Assembly (NCBI GenBank): GCA_017745195.1
Contig: JAGHZW010000022.1
Span: forward strand, 21,358 to 64,798
Direction of reading: 5' to 3'
Origin: Pseudoxanthomonas sp.
GTDB taxonomy: Bacteria; Pseudomonadota; Gammaproteobacteria; Xanthomonadales; Xanthomonadaceae
DNA: 43,441 nt
The position numbers were made by a program, and so were the translations under genes. Numbering within the stretch: position 1 is the stretch's first letter; every line of letters starts with the position of its first letter. Under the pieces are notes generated by a model. That model was not told the origin of the DNA, did not search any database, and was given only the letters and a program-made list of their open reading frames with translations. Positions 1 through 11,200 of this stretch are shown in pieces.

Positions 1-3
1 ACG

Positions 4-36
4 CCTGTCGGCCTGCCTCGGCGCCCGCATCGATCG
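4..36 (-). repeat. Degenerate copy of the SRP RNA 3' segment
   Basis: Positions 15-36 match 110-131 inside the SRP RNA gene in 21 of 22 bases, in the same orientation. The similarity continues weakly to position 4. It lies just downstream of the SRP RNA on its transcribed strand, at the edge of the window. It lacks the Ffh-binding core, so it is not a second functional gene. It may be a remnant of a partial duplication. Confidence 0.6.
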
Positions 37-90
37 CCATGGCCCAGCGGCAGGAAGAGGCCTGCGTTGCGTTTTCCGGCGCCCGAAAAG

Positions 91-200
91 GTGGCGGCCC
101 CGCCGGCTGGCCTCGGCGCCCGCATCGACCGATACCGTTGCTGCCTTCCGGCCCTGGCGGGATTTTCGATCTAGCGTCGCGAGGGGCCGACGGGGCCACC
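91..200 (-). ncRNA. ffs: Signal recognition particle RNA (4.5S type)
   Basis: The RNA forms the protein-targeting signal recognition particle with Ffh in the cytoplasm. Read on the minus strand, the apical part holds the bacterial SRP core CCAGGGCCGGAAGGCAGCAACGG, which carries the GGAA tetraloop and the asymmetric AGCA/CAGG Ffh-binding loops. The two ends close the molecule: the 10 bases at 191-200 pair perfectly, with one G-U, with those at 91-102. The 3' end is followed at once by CTTTTC, so the closing helix can also serve as part of the terminator. The length of about 110 nt fits the gammaproteobacterial 4.5S type without an Alu domain. The exact ends are inferred from helix closure, and 5' processing is not visible. 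Confidence 0.9.
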
Positions 201-240
201 ATAGGACTGGAGCACGCTGGGGCGCTCCTGGTTCCGGCGG

Positions 241-271
241 GCGGGGCGGGCCACTGGGGTGGCCGCCCCGC
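241..271. terminator. Strong GC hairpin between DUF418 gene and SRP RNA
   Basis: A 13-bp stem (241-254 against 259-271) has one bulged G and a TGGG loop. It lies downstream of the DUF418 gene and upstream of the SRP RNA, both on the minus strand. No T-run follows on either strand. It could be a Rho-assisted terminator or a structured leader of an SRP RNA precursor. Confidence 0.35.
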
Positions 272-284
272 GAGCGGGACGCGA

Positions 285-314
285 ATTCTAGCCGATCCCC
301 GCGACCGACCGCCA
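285..314 (-). promoter_or_regulatory. Candidate promoter for SRP RNA precursor
   Basis: On the minus strand TAGAAT (285-290) is close to the sigma-70 -10 consensus. TGGCGG (309-314), a poor -35 element, lies 18 bp upstream. Transcription would start near 278, leaving a leader of about 78 nt before the mature SRP RNA end. That would require 5' processing, as is known for 4.5S RNA by RNase P. The weak -35 keeps this tentative. Confidence 0.3.
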
Positions 315-327
315 TGGCGCGGTCGGT
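304..327. terminator. Perfect 9-bp hairpin after the DUF418 gene
   Basis: ACCGACCGC (304-312) pairs perfectly with GCGGTCGGT (319-327) around a 6-nt loop. It lies 21 nt beyond the DUF418 stop codon. A short CTTT follows only on the plus strand, so as a terminator of the minus-strand gene it lacks a U-tract. Confidence 0.4.
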
Positions 328-348
328 CTTTGGTTCAGCGGCGGCGGT

Positions 349-1563
349 TCAGGCCGGCACGCGTTCGGCCGTGCCGCCGGCGCGCTTCACGAACGGCACG
401 TCCAGGGTCAGGTAGGTGCCGGCCCGCCACAGCCATTCCAGCGGCCCGTAGTAGAAGCGCCGGAACCACAGGTGGGCGATGACGACCTGCACCGCGAACG
501 CCACCAGCCCCAGCAGCACCGCCTGCACCTGGCTCATGCTCGCATGCAGGCCCAGGCCGAAACCATAGAACACCGGCACGAACACCAGCGACTGGGCGAC
601 GTACAGGGTCAGGGTCATCCGCCCGGCCGGGGCGAGCACGCCGAGCGCGCGATGCCCGCCGCCGTAGTAGGCCGCGGTGAAGCCGAGCATCAGCACCGCC
701 ATCACTGCCAGGTCGAACAGGCTGGCCAGCAGCGCGCCGGCGAGCGCGCGCGGCATGAACATGGCTTCGGTCGCCGGCACCAGCGCGGCGATCGGTTCGC
801 GCAGGACATACAGCGCCACGGCCGCGGCCAGCGCTACGAACAGGCCAAGCATGCGCGCCCGGGCGAATTCCTGCGGGTGACCGAAGAAGCCGATGCGCCC
901 CAGCAGCATGCCGACCAGCGACAGGCCGAGGATCTGGCTGAGGCGGCCGGATTCGTACATGAACAACCACTTGAAGCCGTGGCCGTCGACGATGTTCATG
1001 CGCAGCGTTTCGGCCAGGCCGCCGTCCATGTAGACGTGCGGCGTGGTCGCGCTCCAGAAGCGCAGGGGCTGGTTGGCCCACTCCGCGCCGGCGAGGCCCG
1101 CTGCAATGCGCACCAGCATCAGCGGCTGCAGCAGGAAGAACAACGCGAACGCCAACAGCCACCGGTTCGACCGCAGCCGGTGGAAGGGCAGCAGGAACAG
1201 GCCCATCACCGCCAGCACCTCGAGCACGTCGCCGCGATACCACAGCCCGTGCAGCAGCCCCATCGCCGCGAGCAGCGCCAGGCGCCAGACGAAGCGTCCG
1301 CTGAAGTCCACGCCCCGGCGCGCGGCGCGGTCCATGATGATGAAGAAGCTCACGCCGAAGCACAGCGCGAGCAGGGCGAAGGCCTTGCCGGCGAACAGCA
1401 GCCACACGGTGTCGTGCACGGCCAGCTGCAGCGGATCGGTGGTCGGGTGTTCCCAGTACAGCTCGAACAGCTCGGGCATGTGCACGATGAACAGCCCGAA
1501 TAGCGCAAACCCGCGCAGCGCATCCAGCCCCTCCATGCGCGGGGTGTATCCGACGTTCTGCAT
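349..1563 (-). CDS. DUF418 / YeiB-family inner-membrane protein
   Basis: This is a polytopic membrane protein of 404 residues, the usual length for the family. The N-terminus carries the family signature around RMEGLDALRGFALFGLF (residues 9-25). About ten hydrophobic segments follow. The C-terminal DUF418 domain, from roughly residue 230, ends with the hallmark GPLEWLWR near residue 375. Family members are suspected acyltransferase-like or transport-related membrane proteins; no reaction is established. The start at 1563 is supported by GGGGAG eight bases upstream and by the conserved N-terminal motif beginning soon after. The gene is monocistronic in this window, with the SRP RNA gene downstream. 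The small hairpin described at 1573-1590 covers its ribosome binding site. Confidence 0.9.
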   Translation of the reverse strand: MQNVGYTPRMEGLDALRGFALFGLFIVHMPELFELYWEHPTTDPLQLAVHDTVWLLFAGKAFALLALCFGVSFFIIMDRAARRGVDFSGRFVWRLALLAAMGLLHGLWYRGDVLEVLAVMGLFLLPFHRLRSNRWLLAFALFFLLQPLMLVRIAAGLAGAEWANQPLRFWSATTPHVYMDGGLAETLRMNIVDGHGFKWLFMYESGRLSQILGLSLVGMLLGRIGFFGHPQEFARARMLGLFVALAAAVALYVLREPIAALVPATEAMFMPRALAGALLASLFDLAVMAVLMLGFTAAYYGGGHRALGVLAPAGRMTLTLYVAQSLVFVPVFYGFGLGLHASMSQVQAVLLGLVAFAVQVVIAHLWFRRFYYGPLEWLWRAGTYLTLDVPFVKRAGGTAERVPA

Positions 1564-2238
1564 ATGACTGACTCCCCATCAGTACGGGGACATCCCGCCC
1601 GCCGCGTCGGCAGGCATGTCCACGGTGTCGCTCCCAGGGTTGCGAGCATAGCGTCCACGGCCCGGCACCGGGTATCAGGCCGGTGTCCGCCAGGGTTCCT
1701 GGATCGCCTGTGGCGCTTCCACGGAAGGGGATACACGGTGATGTCTTTCCATGCCCGGTGGTGGCCTGCCATGGACATGGCGGACGTGCGGCCATGCGTC
1801 ACCGGCCCGCCGCCGTGCAGCGGGGCCAGCGACAGGCTCTACATCGACGGCCATGCGCGACGCGATGCCGCATCCGGAGCGCGCGAAGGCGTGCACGCAC
1901 CGATGAATACAGGAACATCCGCGGTCGTTGCGATCGATCGCCGCGGGTAGTGCGTGAAGGCTTTGTCAATGACCGGGACGCCGGATGGCTTGGCGTGTCG
2001 TCGACGTCTTTTTTTCGTTGACTCGAAATGAACATCCCCTTTGTTGTATTGCATCCGATCTTTCGCGTGAATCGGCGGGTCGATTGCCTCTGCTTCGATC
2101 CGCGGGTGCGGTTCCGCCGAGGGGGCCGCGGAATCGATCGTTGGGTGGTCCTAGGCAGGTGTCACGGCGGTCGCTGCGCTGGCAGCTGGAATCAGAGCGT
2201 GCGATCCATCGCTTCCAGATCCCTGGACGGAGAGTTGC
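1564..2238. other. Intergenic region upstream of the autotransporter
   Basis: These 675 bases separate the divergent DUF418 and autotransporter genes. I see no convincing gene: open frames here resemble GC-rich shadows and lack ribosome sites or motifs. The most promoter-like part is the A/T-richer stretch 2005-2060. It holds a T-run (2009-2015), TTGACT (2018-2023) and TTGTATTGC (2044-2052), but the 20-21 bp spacing makes the assignment weak. GGAGAG at about 2229-2234 is the ribosome binding site for the start at 2239. Confidence 0.4.
1573..1590 (-). promoter_or_regulatory. Hairpin covering the DUF418 ribosome binding site
   Basis: On the minus strand TCCCC (1586-1590) can pair with GGGGA (1573-1577) across an 8-nt loop. 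The second arm is the Shine-Dalgarno sequence GGGGAG of the DUF418 gene, which starts at 1563. Five G-C/A-T pairs could partly hide the site. The stem is short and could arise by chance in GC-rich DNA. Confidence 0.3.
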
Positions 2239-5200
2239 ATGGTGACCAAGCATCCCGCCAGGCGGACGCCTGGCACGCGTCGCAAGTCCGATCGTTCCAT
2301 TCCGCATTCCCCGCTTGCGATCGCCGTCGCCGGCTTCGTCCAGTCGCATCGCTATGTACGGGTGCTGGCGGGCCTGTTGCTGGTGGTGCCGGGGATCGCG
2401 TCGGCCGCATGCGTCACCAACGGCAACACGATCACCTGCAACACCAGTCCGCCCAATCCCTATACCCAGCGCCTCGGAAACGGCCCGAACGCCAACTCGG
2501 GCGTCACCGTGACCGTCGAGCCGAACGCGCAGGTCGCGGTGGGCAACTCCACCGCCATCAGCCTGGGCAACAACGCCGTCATCGACATCGGCGCCGGCGG
2601 CGTGGTCAGCAACAACGCGTCCAACGCAGACGGCCTGTGGCGCGGCGGTCCGAACACGATCGAGTTCGGCTCCAACGGTCGGCTCACCGTCGCCGCCGGG
2701 GCCTCGGTCCTGGCCAATGGCACCAAGAACAACGGCGAGCCGGTCAACGTGTTCGGTTCGAACAACGTCGTCACCAACTACGGCACGATTTCCTCGCGCA
2801 GCGGCGCGGCGATCTGGTTCGAGGACCAGCAGGGCAGCGGCGGCAATACCGTGGACAACTACGGGATCATCCGTACCCAGCTGGGCGCCAACGCCAATGT
2901 GATCGGCAACAACAAGAACGGACCGGTCACCTTCATCAACCGCACCGGCGCGCGCGTGGAGGGCAGCCTGTCCTTCGCCGGCGGCGACGACAACCTGACC
3001 CTCGAAGCGGGCTCGGTCATCACCGGCAGCTTCAACGGCGGCGGCGGGACCAACTCGCTGACCCTCGGCGGCGCCGGCGACGACAGCCTGCCCGGCGACA
3101 TCCGCAACTTCCAGACGCTGACCAAGGAAGGAATCGGCCGCTGGACGCTGACCGGCGCGATCGGCGCCAACGGCGGCGGCGCGCCGCTGCAGGTCTCGGT
3201 CAACCAGGGCACGCTCGCGCTCACCGGCAACAATGCCAATTTCAACGGCAGCGTCACGGTCAATCCGGCCGGCACGCTGGAGGCGCGCGCGCAGAGCCTG
3301 CCGCCCTCGGTGCTCGACAACGGTCTGGTGCGTTTTGTCCAGGACACCGCGGGCACCTATGCCGGGCTGATTTCCGGCAGCGGCGCGGTGGAGAAGGTGC
3401 TCGGTGGCGACCTGACGCTGTCCGGCGCCAATACCTATTCCGGCGGCACCTCGATCCTGGCGGGCACGGTGTTCATCTCCACCGACGCGAACATCGGCGC
3501 GGCCTCGGGCGCGCTGCTGCTGGACGGCGGCGTGCTCGGCACCCTCGCCGACCTCACCACCTCGCGCGCCACGACGGTCGGTGCAGGCGGGGGCGGGGTC
3601 GATACCGCCGGTGGCACAACGCTGACCCACACCGGCACGATCGCCGGCCCGGGCCTGCTGACCAAGACCGGCGCGGGCACCGCGGTATTCACCGGCAGCA
3701 ACAGCTATTCCGGCGGAACCATGGTTTCGGAAGGCGTGCTGCAGGTATCCACCGACGCCAACCTCGGCGCCGCCGCCGGAATGCTGGTCCTCGATGGCGG
3801 CACCCTGCGCACCACCGCCGACATGGCCACTGCGCGCGTGACCCGGGTCACCAGCAGCAACGGTACGCTGGAAACCGCGGCTGGCACGACGCTCGGCTAC
3901 ACCGGCACGATCACCGGCGACGGCACCCTGATCAAGACCGGCGACGGCATCCTGGCGCTGTCCACCGCCAACGTCCAGGCCGGCGGCACGGCGATCAACG
4001 GCGGCGTCGTCCAGGTCAGTGCCGACGACCAGCTCGGCGCCGCGTCGGCGGCGGTGTCGTTCGACGGCGGCACGCTGCGCGCGGCCAACGGCATGACCAT
4101 CGCCCGCAGCGGCACGCTCAACGCCGGGGGCGGCACCATCGAGATCGGTGGCGATCCGCTCGCCGATGCCGACCGCCTGGTCTTCAGCGGCCTCATCGGC
4201 GGCGCGGGCGGACTGACCAAGACCGGCAGCGGCGCGCTGGTCCTCACCGGCAACAACAGTTATGCCGGCGCCACCACGGTCAGTGGCGGCTATCTTTTCA
4301 TCGACGGCGACCAGAGCGCGGCGACCGGCCCGGTCAACGTGTCCGGCGCGGGTACGCGCCTGTCCGGCAACGGCATCATCGGCGGTGACGTGAACCTGTC
4401 CGGTGGCGCGTCCTACGGTCCGGCCTCGGTCCCGAACACGCCGGCGCAGCTGACCATCAACGGCAATTTCAACATCGGCAGCGACGCGGTGCTGCTGTAC
4501 AACATCATGGACACCACCGTCGGCGGCGCGCTGAACGACCTGACCGTGGTCAACGGCAACCTGACCCTCGATGGCCGCATCGACGTGATCGACCAGGGCC
4601 AGACCCTCGGTCCCGGCGTCTACCGGATCATCAACTACGCCGGATCGCTGACCGACAACGGCCTGGACATCGGCTCATACGCCACGATCGGCGACGTGCC
4701 GGTGCGGCCGCTGACCGGATTCAGCGTGCAGACCGCGATCCCCAACCAGGTCAACCTGATCAACACCACCGGGCTGTCGCTGACCTACTGGGACGGCTCC
4801 GACGTCGCCAACGAGAACAGCAACAGCATCGAGGGCGGCAACGGTACCTGGCGCGCCGGGGCGGGCGGGACTTCCGACTGGACCGATCCGTCAGGTGCCG
4901 TCAACGCGCCCTGGTCGGACAGCCAGTTCGCGATCTTCGTCGGCGCACCGGGCACGGTGGCCACCAGCAGCGTCGACGGCCCGATCAATGCGTCGGGCAT
5001 GCAGTTCGGCGTCGGTGGCTACGTGTTGCAGGGCGATCCGATCAGCCTGGTCGGCTCGACCACCACGCCGACCGAATCGATCATCCGCGTCGGCGACGGC
5101 ACCTTCGCCGGCTCGGCGATGACCGCGACCATCGACTCGGTGCTCGCCGGCACCACCACGTTGCGCAAGACCGATGCCGGCACGCTGGTCCTGGGCGGCA

Positions 5201-8200
5201 TCAACACCTATTCCGGCGGCACCGCGATCGACGGCGGCGTGCTGCAGGTCGCCGCGGATGCCAACCTCGGCGCCGCCGGCAGCGCGGTGAGCCTGGACGG
5301 CGGCACGCTGCGCACCACCGCCGACATCGGCACCACCCGCGCGATGCTGCTGGAAGATGGCGGCGGCACCTTCGACACCGCCTCCGGCACGACCCTGGAG
5401 CTGGCCAGCGCGCTCTCCGGCGTCGGCGTCCTCCGCCATCGCGGGGCCGGAACGCTGACCCTGCTCGCCGATTCGACCCACTCCGGCGGCACGATCAACT
5501 TCGAAGGTACCCTGCAGCTGGGCAACGGCGGGACCACGGGCGCCATCACCGGCCCGCTGATCAACCAGGGCGCACTGGTCGTCGACCGCTCCAACGTGCT
5601 GACCCTGGACGGCCTGATCCTGGGCGGCGGTTCGCTGGAGCAGGCCGGCACCGGCACCACCGTCCTGACCGCGGATGACCTCTACACCGGCGGCACCACG
5701 ATCAGTGCCGGCACCCTGCAGCTGGGCAACGGCGGCACGACCGGCAGCGTGCTCGGCGGCATCGTCGACAACGGCACCCTGGTGTTCAACCGCAGCAACG
5801 AGATGACCCTGGCCGGGATCATCTCGGGCACCGGCAATGTGGTCCAGCAGGGCGCGGGCAACACCATCCTCACCGGCAACAACAGCTATGCCGGCACCAC
5901 CGACGTGCTCGACGGCATCCTGTTCGTGGACGGCGACCAGAGCGCGGCGACCGGCCTGACCAGCGTCGCCGGCTTCGCCCGGCTCAGCGGCAACGGCATC
6001 GTCGGTGGCGACGTGCAGGTGGCGGACGAGGGCCGCCTTGCGCCGGCCTCCATTCCGCTGACCCCGGCCACGCTCACCATCAACGGCAACCTGGGCCTGA
6101 GCGGCGGCTCGGTGCTGTTCTACAACATGATCGACACCACGGTCGGCGGTGCCTTCAACGACCTGACCGTGGTCGGCGGCAACCTCACCCTTGATGGCCG
6201 CATCGACATCCTCGACCAGGGCCAGGACCTCGGCCCCGGCGTGTACCGGGTGATCAGCTACGGCGGCACGCTGACCAACAACGGCCTGGATGTCGGCTCG
6301 TTCGTGTCGGCCGACGAAACCCCGACCGGGCGGCCGCTGCCGGCGTTCACCGTGCAGACCGTGATCCCCGGCCAGGTCAACCTGGTCAATGCCACCGGCG
6401 TGGCGCTGACCTACTGGGACGGCACCAACGCGCCCAACGTCCAGGACAACCTGATCGAAGGCGGCAACGGCACCTGGGTGGCCGGCCCGGCGTCCTCGTC
6501 GGACTGGACCAACATCGACGGCAGCCTCAACGCGGAGTGGGCCGACAGCCAGTTCGCGATCTTCATCGGTGCCGGCGGCACGGTCACCAGCAGCAACGCC
6601 AGCGGTGCCGTACGCGCCGGCGGCATGCAGTTCGGCGTCGACGGCTACCAGTTGCAGGGCGACGTGATCGAGCTCACCGGCACCGCGGCCACGCCGGGCG
6701 ATTCGACCCTCCGTGTCGGCGACGGCACCACCGCCGGCCTGGGCATGCGCGCGACCATCAGCGCGCCGCTGTCCGGTGCCAGCCTGCTGCGCAAGACCGA
6801 CTCCGGCACGCTGGTGCTCGCCGGTGCCAACACCTACACCGGCGGCACGGTGATCGAAGGCGGCACCCTGGAAGTCACCTCCGACGCCAACCTCGGCGAC
6901 ACCGCTGGCCGGCTCCTGCTCGACGGCGGCACGTTGCGGGTCGCCGCGGATGCGACCATCGCCCGTCCGGTGGCACTGGGCGTGCTTGGCGGCGGCATCG
7001 AGACCGCGGACTCGACCGGTACCGCAACCACGGTCGAGCTGGCCGGTGCGATCGGCGGCATCGCCGACTTCGGTTTCACCAAGTCCGGCGCCGGCACCCT
7101 GGTCATGACCGCCAACAACACCTACCGCGGCTTCACCACCATCTCCGGCGGCACGCTCCAGCTGGGTAACGGCGGCACCACCGGCGGGGTGCTGGGCTTC
7201 ATCACCGACAACGCGGCGCTGGTGGTCAACCGCTCGAACGCGTTCACCATTTTCGGCGTGGTCTCCGGCACCGGTACGCTGGAGCAGGCCGGCACCGGCA
7301 CTACCATCCTCACCGGCGAGAACACCTATACCGGCGGCACCACGATCAGCGCCGGCACCCTGCAGATCGGCAACGGCGGCACCAGCGGCAGCGTGGTCGG
7401 CGACATCGTCGACGACGGCGTCCTGGCGATCAACCGCTCCGATACCGTGCGCCTGCCGGGCGTGATCTCCGGCTCCGGGCAGCTGCTGCAGGCCGGCATC
7501 GGCACTACCGTGCTGCTGGCCGACAACACCTACACCGGCGGCACCACGATCGCCGCCGGCACGCTGCAACTGGGCGACGGCGGCACCACCGGCAGCATCG
7601 TCGGCGATGTCGCCAACGAGGGCGTGATCGCCTTCGATCGCTCCGACACGGTGACCTACGCGGGCGTGATCAGCGGCGGCGGCGCGCTGCAGCAGGTCGG
7701 CACCGGCACGACCATCCTCACTGGCGCCAACACCATGACCGGCGGCGCCACGGTGGCGGCCGGCACCCTGCAGGTCGGCGACGGCGGCACCACCGGGCAG
7801 ATCTTCGGCAACATCCTGGACAACGGCACGGTCGTCCTCGACCGTTCTGACGACCTGACCTACGGCAGCGTGATCTCCGGTACGGGCAACGTGATCAAGC
7901 AAGGCGCAGGCACCCTGGTGGTGACCGGCGAAAACACCTACACCGGTGGCACGACGATCAGCGACGGCCGGATCGAGGTGGGTGACGGTGGCACCACCGG
8001 CAGCTTCGTCGGCGAGGTGGTCGACAACGCCGAACTGGCGATCAACCGTTCCGACAGCCTGCTGATCACCGGGGTCATTTCCGGCACGGGCTCGTTCGAA
8101 CAGATGGGCACCGGTACCACCATCCTCGAGGCCGACCAGACCTACACGGGCGGCACCACGGTCAGCGCCGGCACGTTGCAGGTCGGCAACGGCGGCTTCA

Positions 8201-11200
8201 CCGGCTCGGTGCTCGGCGACATCGTCGACAACGGCATCCTGGTGTTCAATCGCGCCGACACGCTGGTCCTGCCGAACCTGGTTTCCGGCAGTGGCGAACT
8301 GGTCCAGGCCGGCCTCGGCACGCTGATCGTGAGTGGCGCCAACAGCTATTCGGGCGGCACCGCAATCGAATCGGGCGTGCTGGAGATCGCCAGCGACGCG
8401 GCGATGGGCGCGGCGTCCGGCGGACTGCGCATCGGCGGTGGCACCCTGCGCACTACCGCCGACATGGCGACCGCGCGCGCGACGGTGCTGGCCCAGGAAG
8501 GCGGCACGTTCGAGACCGTCGGCGGCACCACGCTCACCCACACCGGCCTGATCGACGGCGCCGGTGGCCTGACCAAGACCGGCGACGGCCGGTTGATCGT
8601 GTCCGGTGAGAACGCCTATGCCGGGACTACCGAGGTTGCCGCCGGCTCGCTGTGGGTGCAGGGCGACCAGACCGCGGCCATCGGCGCGACCACGGTGTAC
8701 GACACCGCCCAGCTGGGCGGCATCGGTACCCTCGGCGGCGACGTGACGATCCAGTCCGGCGGCACCCTGGCCCCGGGCAACTCGCCCGGCACGCTGACCG
8801 TGCTGGGCAACCTCGTGCTCGATCCGGGTGCGGTCCTGGACTACGAATTCGGCGAAGCCAACGTCGCCGGCGGCGCACTCAACGATCTCACCATCGTCGG
8901 CGGCGACCTGGTCCTCGACGGCACGATCAACGTCGCGCTGTCGGCCGGCGGCACCTTCGGCCCGGGCGTCTACCGCATCTTCAACTATGCCGGCGCGCTG
9001 ACCGACAACGGCCTGGAGATCGGCACGATCCCGGTCTCCGGCGCCTACGTGCAGGTGTCGGTGCCCAACCAGGTGAACCTGATCAATACCGTCGGCCTGC
9101 TGCTCAACTACTGGGATGGCGCCGCCGGCGGCCGCAACGACGGGATCATCGACGGTGGCGACGGCACCTGGCTGGCCGCGCCCGGCAATGACAACTGGAC
9201 CACCGACGTCGGCACGCCCAATGCGCCGTTCTCCGATGGCGCGTTCGCGATCTTCCAGGGCGCGCCTGGCGCGGTGACGGTCGACGATTCGGTCGGCGCG
9301 ATCAACGTCTCGGGCATGCAGTTCGCGGTGGGCGGCTACGTGCTGTCGGGCGATGCGATCAACCTGGTCGGCGCGCCGGACAGCATCATCCGCGTCGGCG
9401 ACGGCACGGCGGCGGGCACGGCGATGACCGCGACGCTCAACACGGTCCTGTCCGGCGATGCGCGGCTGGTCAAGACCGATCTGGGTACGCTGGTTCTCGG
9501 CGGCGCCAACACCTACAGCGGCGGCACCCTGGTCGATGACGGGGTGCTGCAGATCGCCAGCGACGCCAACCTGGGTGCGGCGATCGGCGGACTGGCCCTG
9601 GCCGGCGCCACCCTGCGCACCACCGCGACCATGGGCTCGGCGCGGGCGGTGGAACTGGGCGGCGGTGGCGGCACCTTCGAGACACTGGCGGCGACCACCC
9701 TGACCCTGAGCGGCAACGTGGCCGGAACCGGCAACCTGACCAAGACCGGTGACGGCACGCTGGTCCTGGGCGGCACCAACACCTATGCCGGCGGGACCGC
9801 GGTAAACGCCGGCACGCTGCAGGTGTCGAGCGATGCCAACCTCGGCAGCGGTGCACTCACCCTGGACAGCGGCACGCTGCGCAGCACCGCCAGTTTCGCC
9901 ACCGCGCGCGCGATCACCCTCGCCGCCGGTGGCGGCACCTTCGAGCCGCAGGCCGGTACCGCACTGACCGTGCAGAGCGCGGTGACAGGGCCAGGCGCGC
10001 TGACCAAGACCGGCGGTGGCGACCTGGTCCTCAACGCGGTGAACCTCTACGCCGGTCCGACCACGGTGAGCGCCGGCGGACTGGCCGTGGGCGATGCGGC
10101 CAGTCCCGGCGCGTCGATCACCAGTCCGGTGGCCGTCGCCGCCGGCGCCACGCTTGGCGGCTACGGCACGGTGAACGGCGATGTCGCCAATGCCGGCACG
10201 ATCGCGGTGGCCGACGCGATGGAACGCTTCGCCAGCGGCGGGTCGGGGCAGTTCACGATCGGCGGCCTGCTGGTCAACGCCGGCCTGGCGAACCTGGGTG
10301 GCGCCGGCATCGGCAACCACCTCATGGTCGACACCTATGTCGGCCAGAACGGCATGCTCGCGCTCAACACCTTCCTGGGTGGCGACGATTCGCCGAGCGA
10401 CCAGCTGGTGATCAACGGCGGCACCGCCACCGGCAGCACCAGCATCAGCATCGCCAACATCGGCGGTGGCGGCTCGACCACCCCGGGCAACGGCATCGAG
10501 GTGGTCGTGGCGCAGGCCGGCGCGACCACCGCGCCCGGAGCATTCAGCCTGAGCGGGCGGGCCGTGGCCGGGCCTTACCAGTACGAACTTTTCCGTGGCG
10601 GTCGCGACGGCGCCGAACCCGAATCCTGGTTCCTGCGTTCGGAGGCCACCGAGCCGCCGGTGACGCCGGTGCCTCCGGTCGGGACGGTACCGCCGCTGTA
10701 CCGGCCGGAAGTGCCGACCTACAACATCACCCCGTCGATGGCGCTGATGTTCGGCCAGGACCTGATCGGTACGCTGCACGAGCGCGCCGGCGAACAGGAG
10801 CAGATGATCGGCCGTGCCGACGAGGTCAATGGCGCGCGCTCGAACACCGGTTGGGCGCGGCTGATGGGTCGCGACATCGACTGGGACGCCGCGGCCGGCG
10901 GCGTCTACAACGAGGGCCCGGATTTCACCGCCGACCACTACGCGATCCAGACCGGCGTGGACCTGCTGCACGACGCGTCCGGCAATGGCCTGACCGTCGC
11001 CGGCGTGTACGGCGCCTACGGCTGGGGAGAGGGCATCGCCAGCAACTACGACGACAGTGAAGCCGGCCATTCGAAGTTCGATGCGTACTCGATCGGCGGC
11101 TACGGCACCCGCTTCAGCCCGGGCGGCTGGTACGTGGACGGCGTGCTGCAGGCCACGCGCTACGAGACGCGCGCCGGCTCCGGCTACTTCGAAGACATGA

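Noticed and set aside
39-482. Plus-strand frame over the SRP RNA region
   Set aside because: It covers the SRP RNA and the end of the DUF418 gene, is rich in Arg/Pro/Gly, and has no motif or ribosome site.
1700-2230. c-di-GMP or other riboswitch upstream of the adhesin
   Set aside because: I looked for conserved riboswitch core sequences and found none that match.
7135-8358. CRISPR array or mobile repeat
   Set aside because: The 204-bp units are in-frame codon repeats without spacers or short palindromic repeats, and they lie inside one gene.
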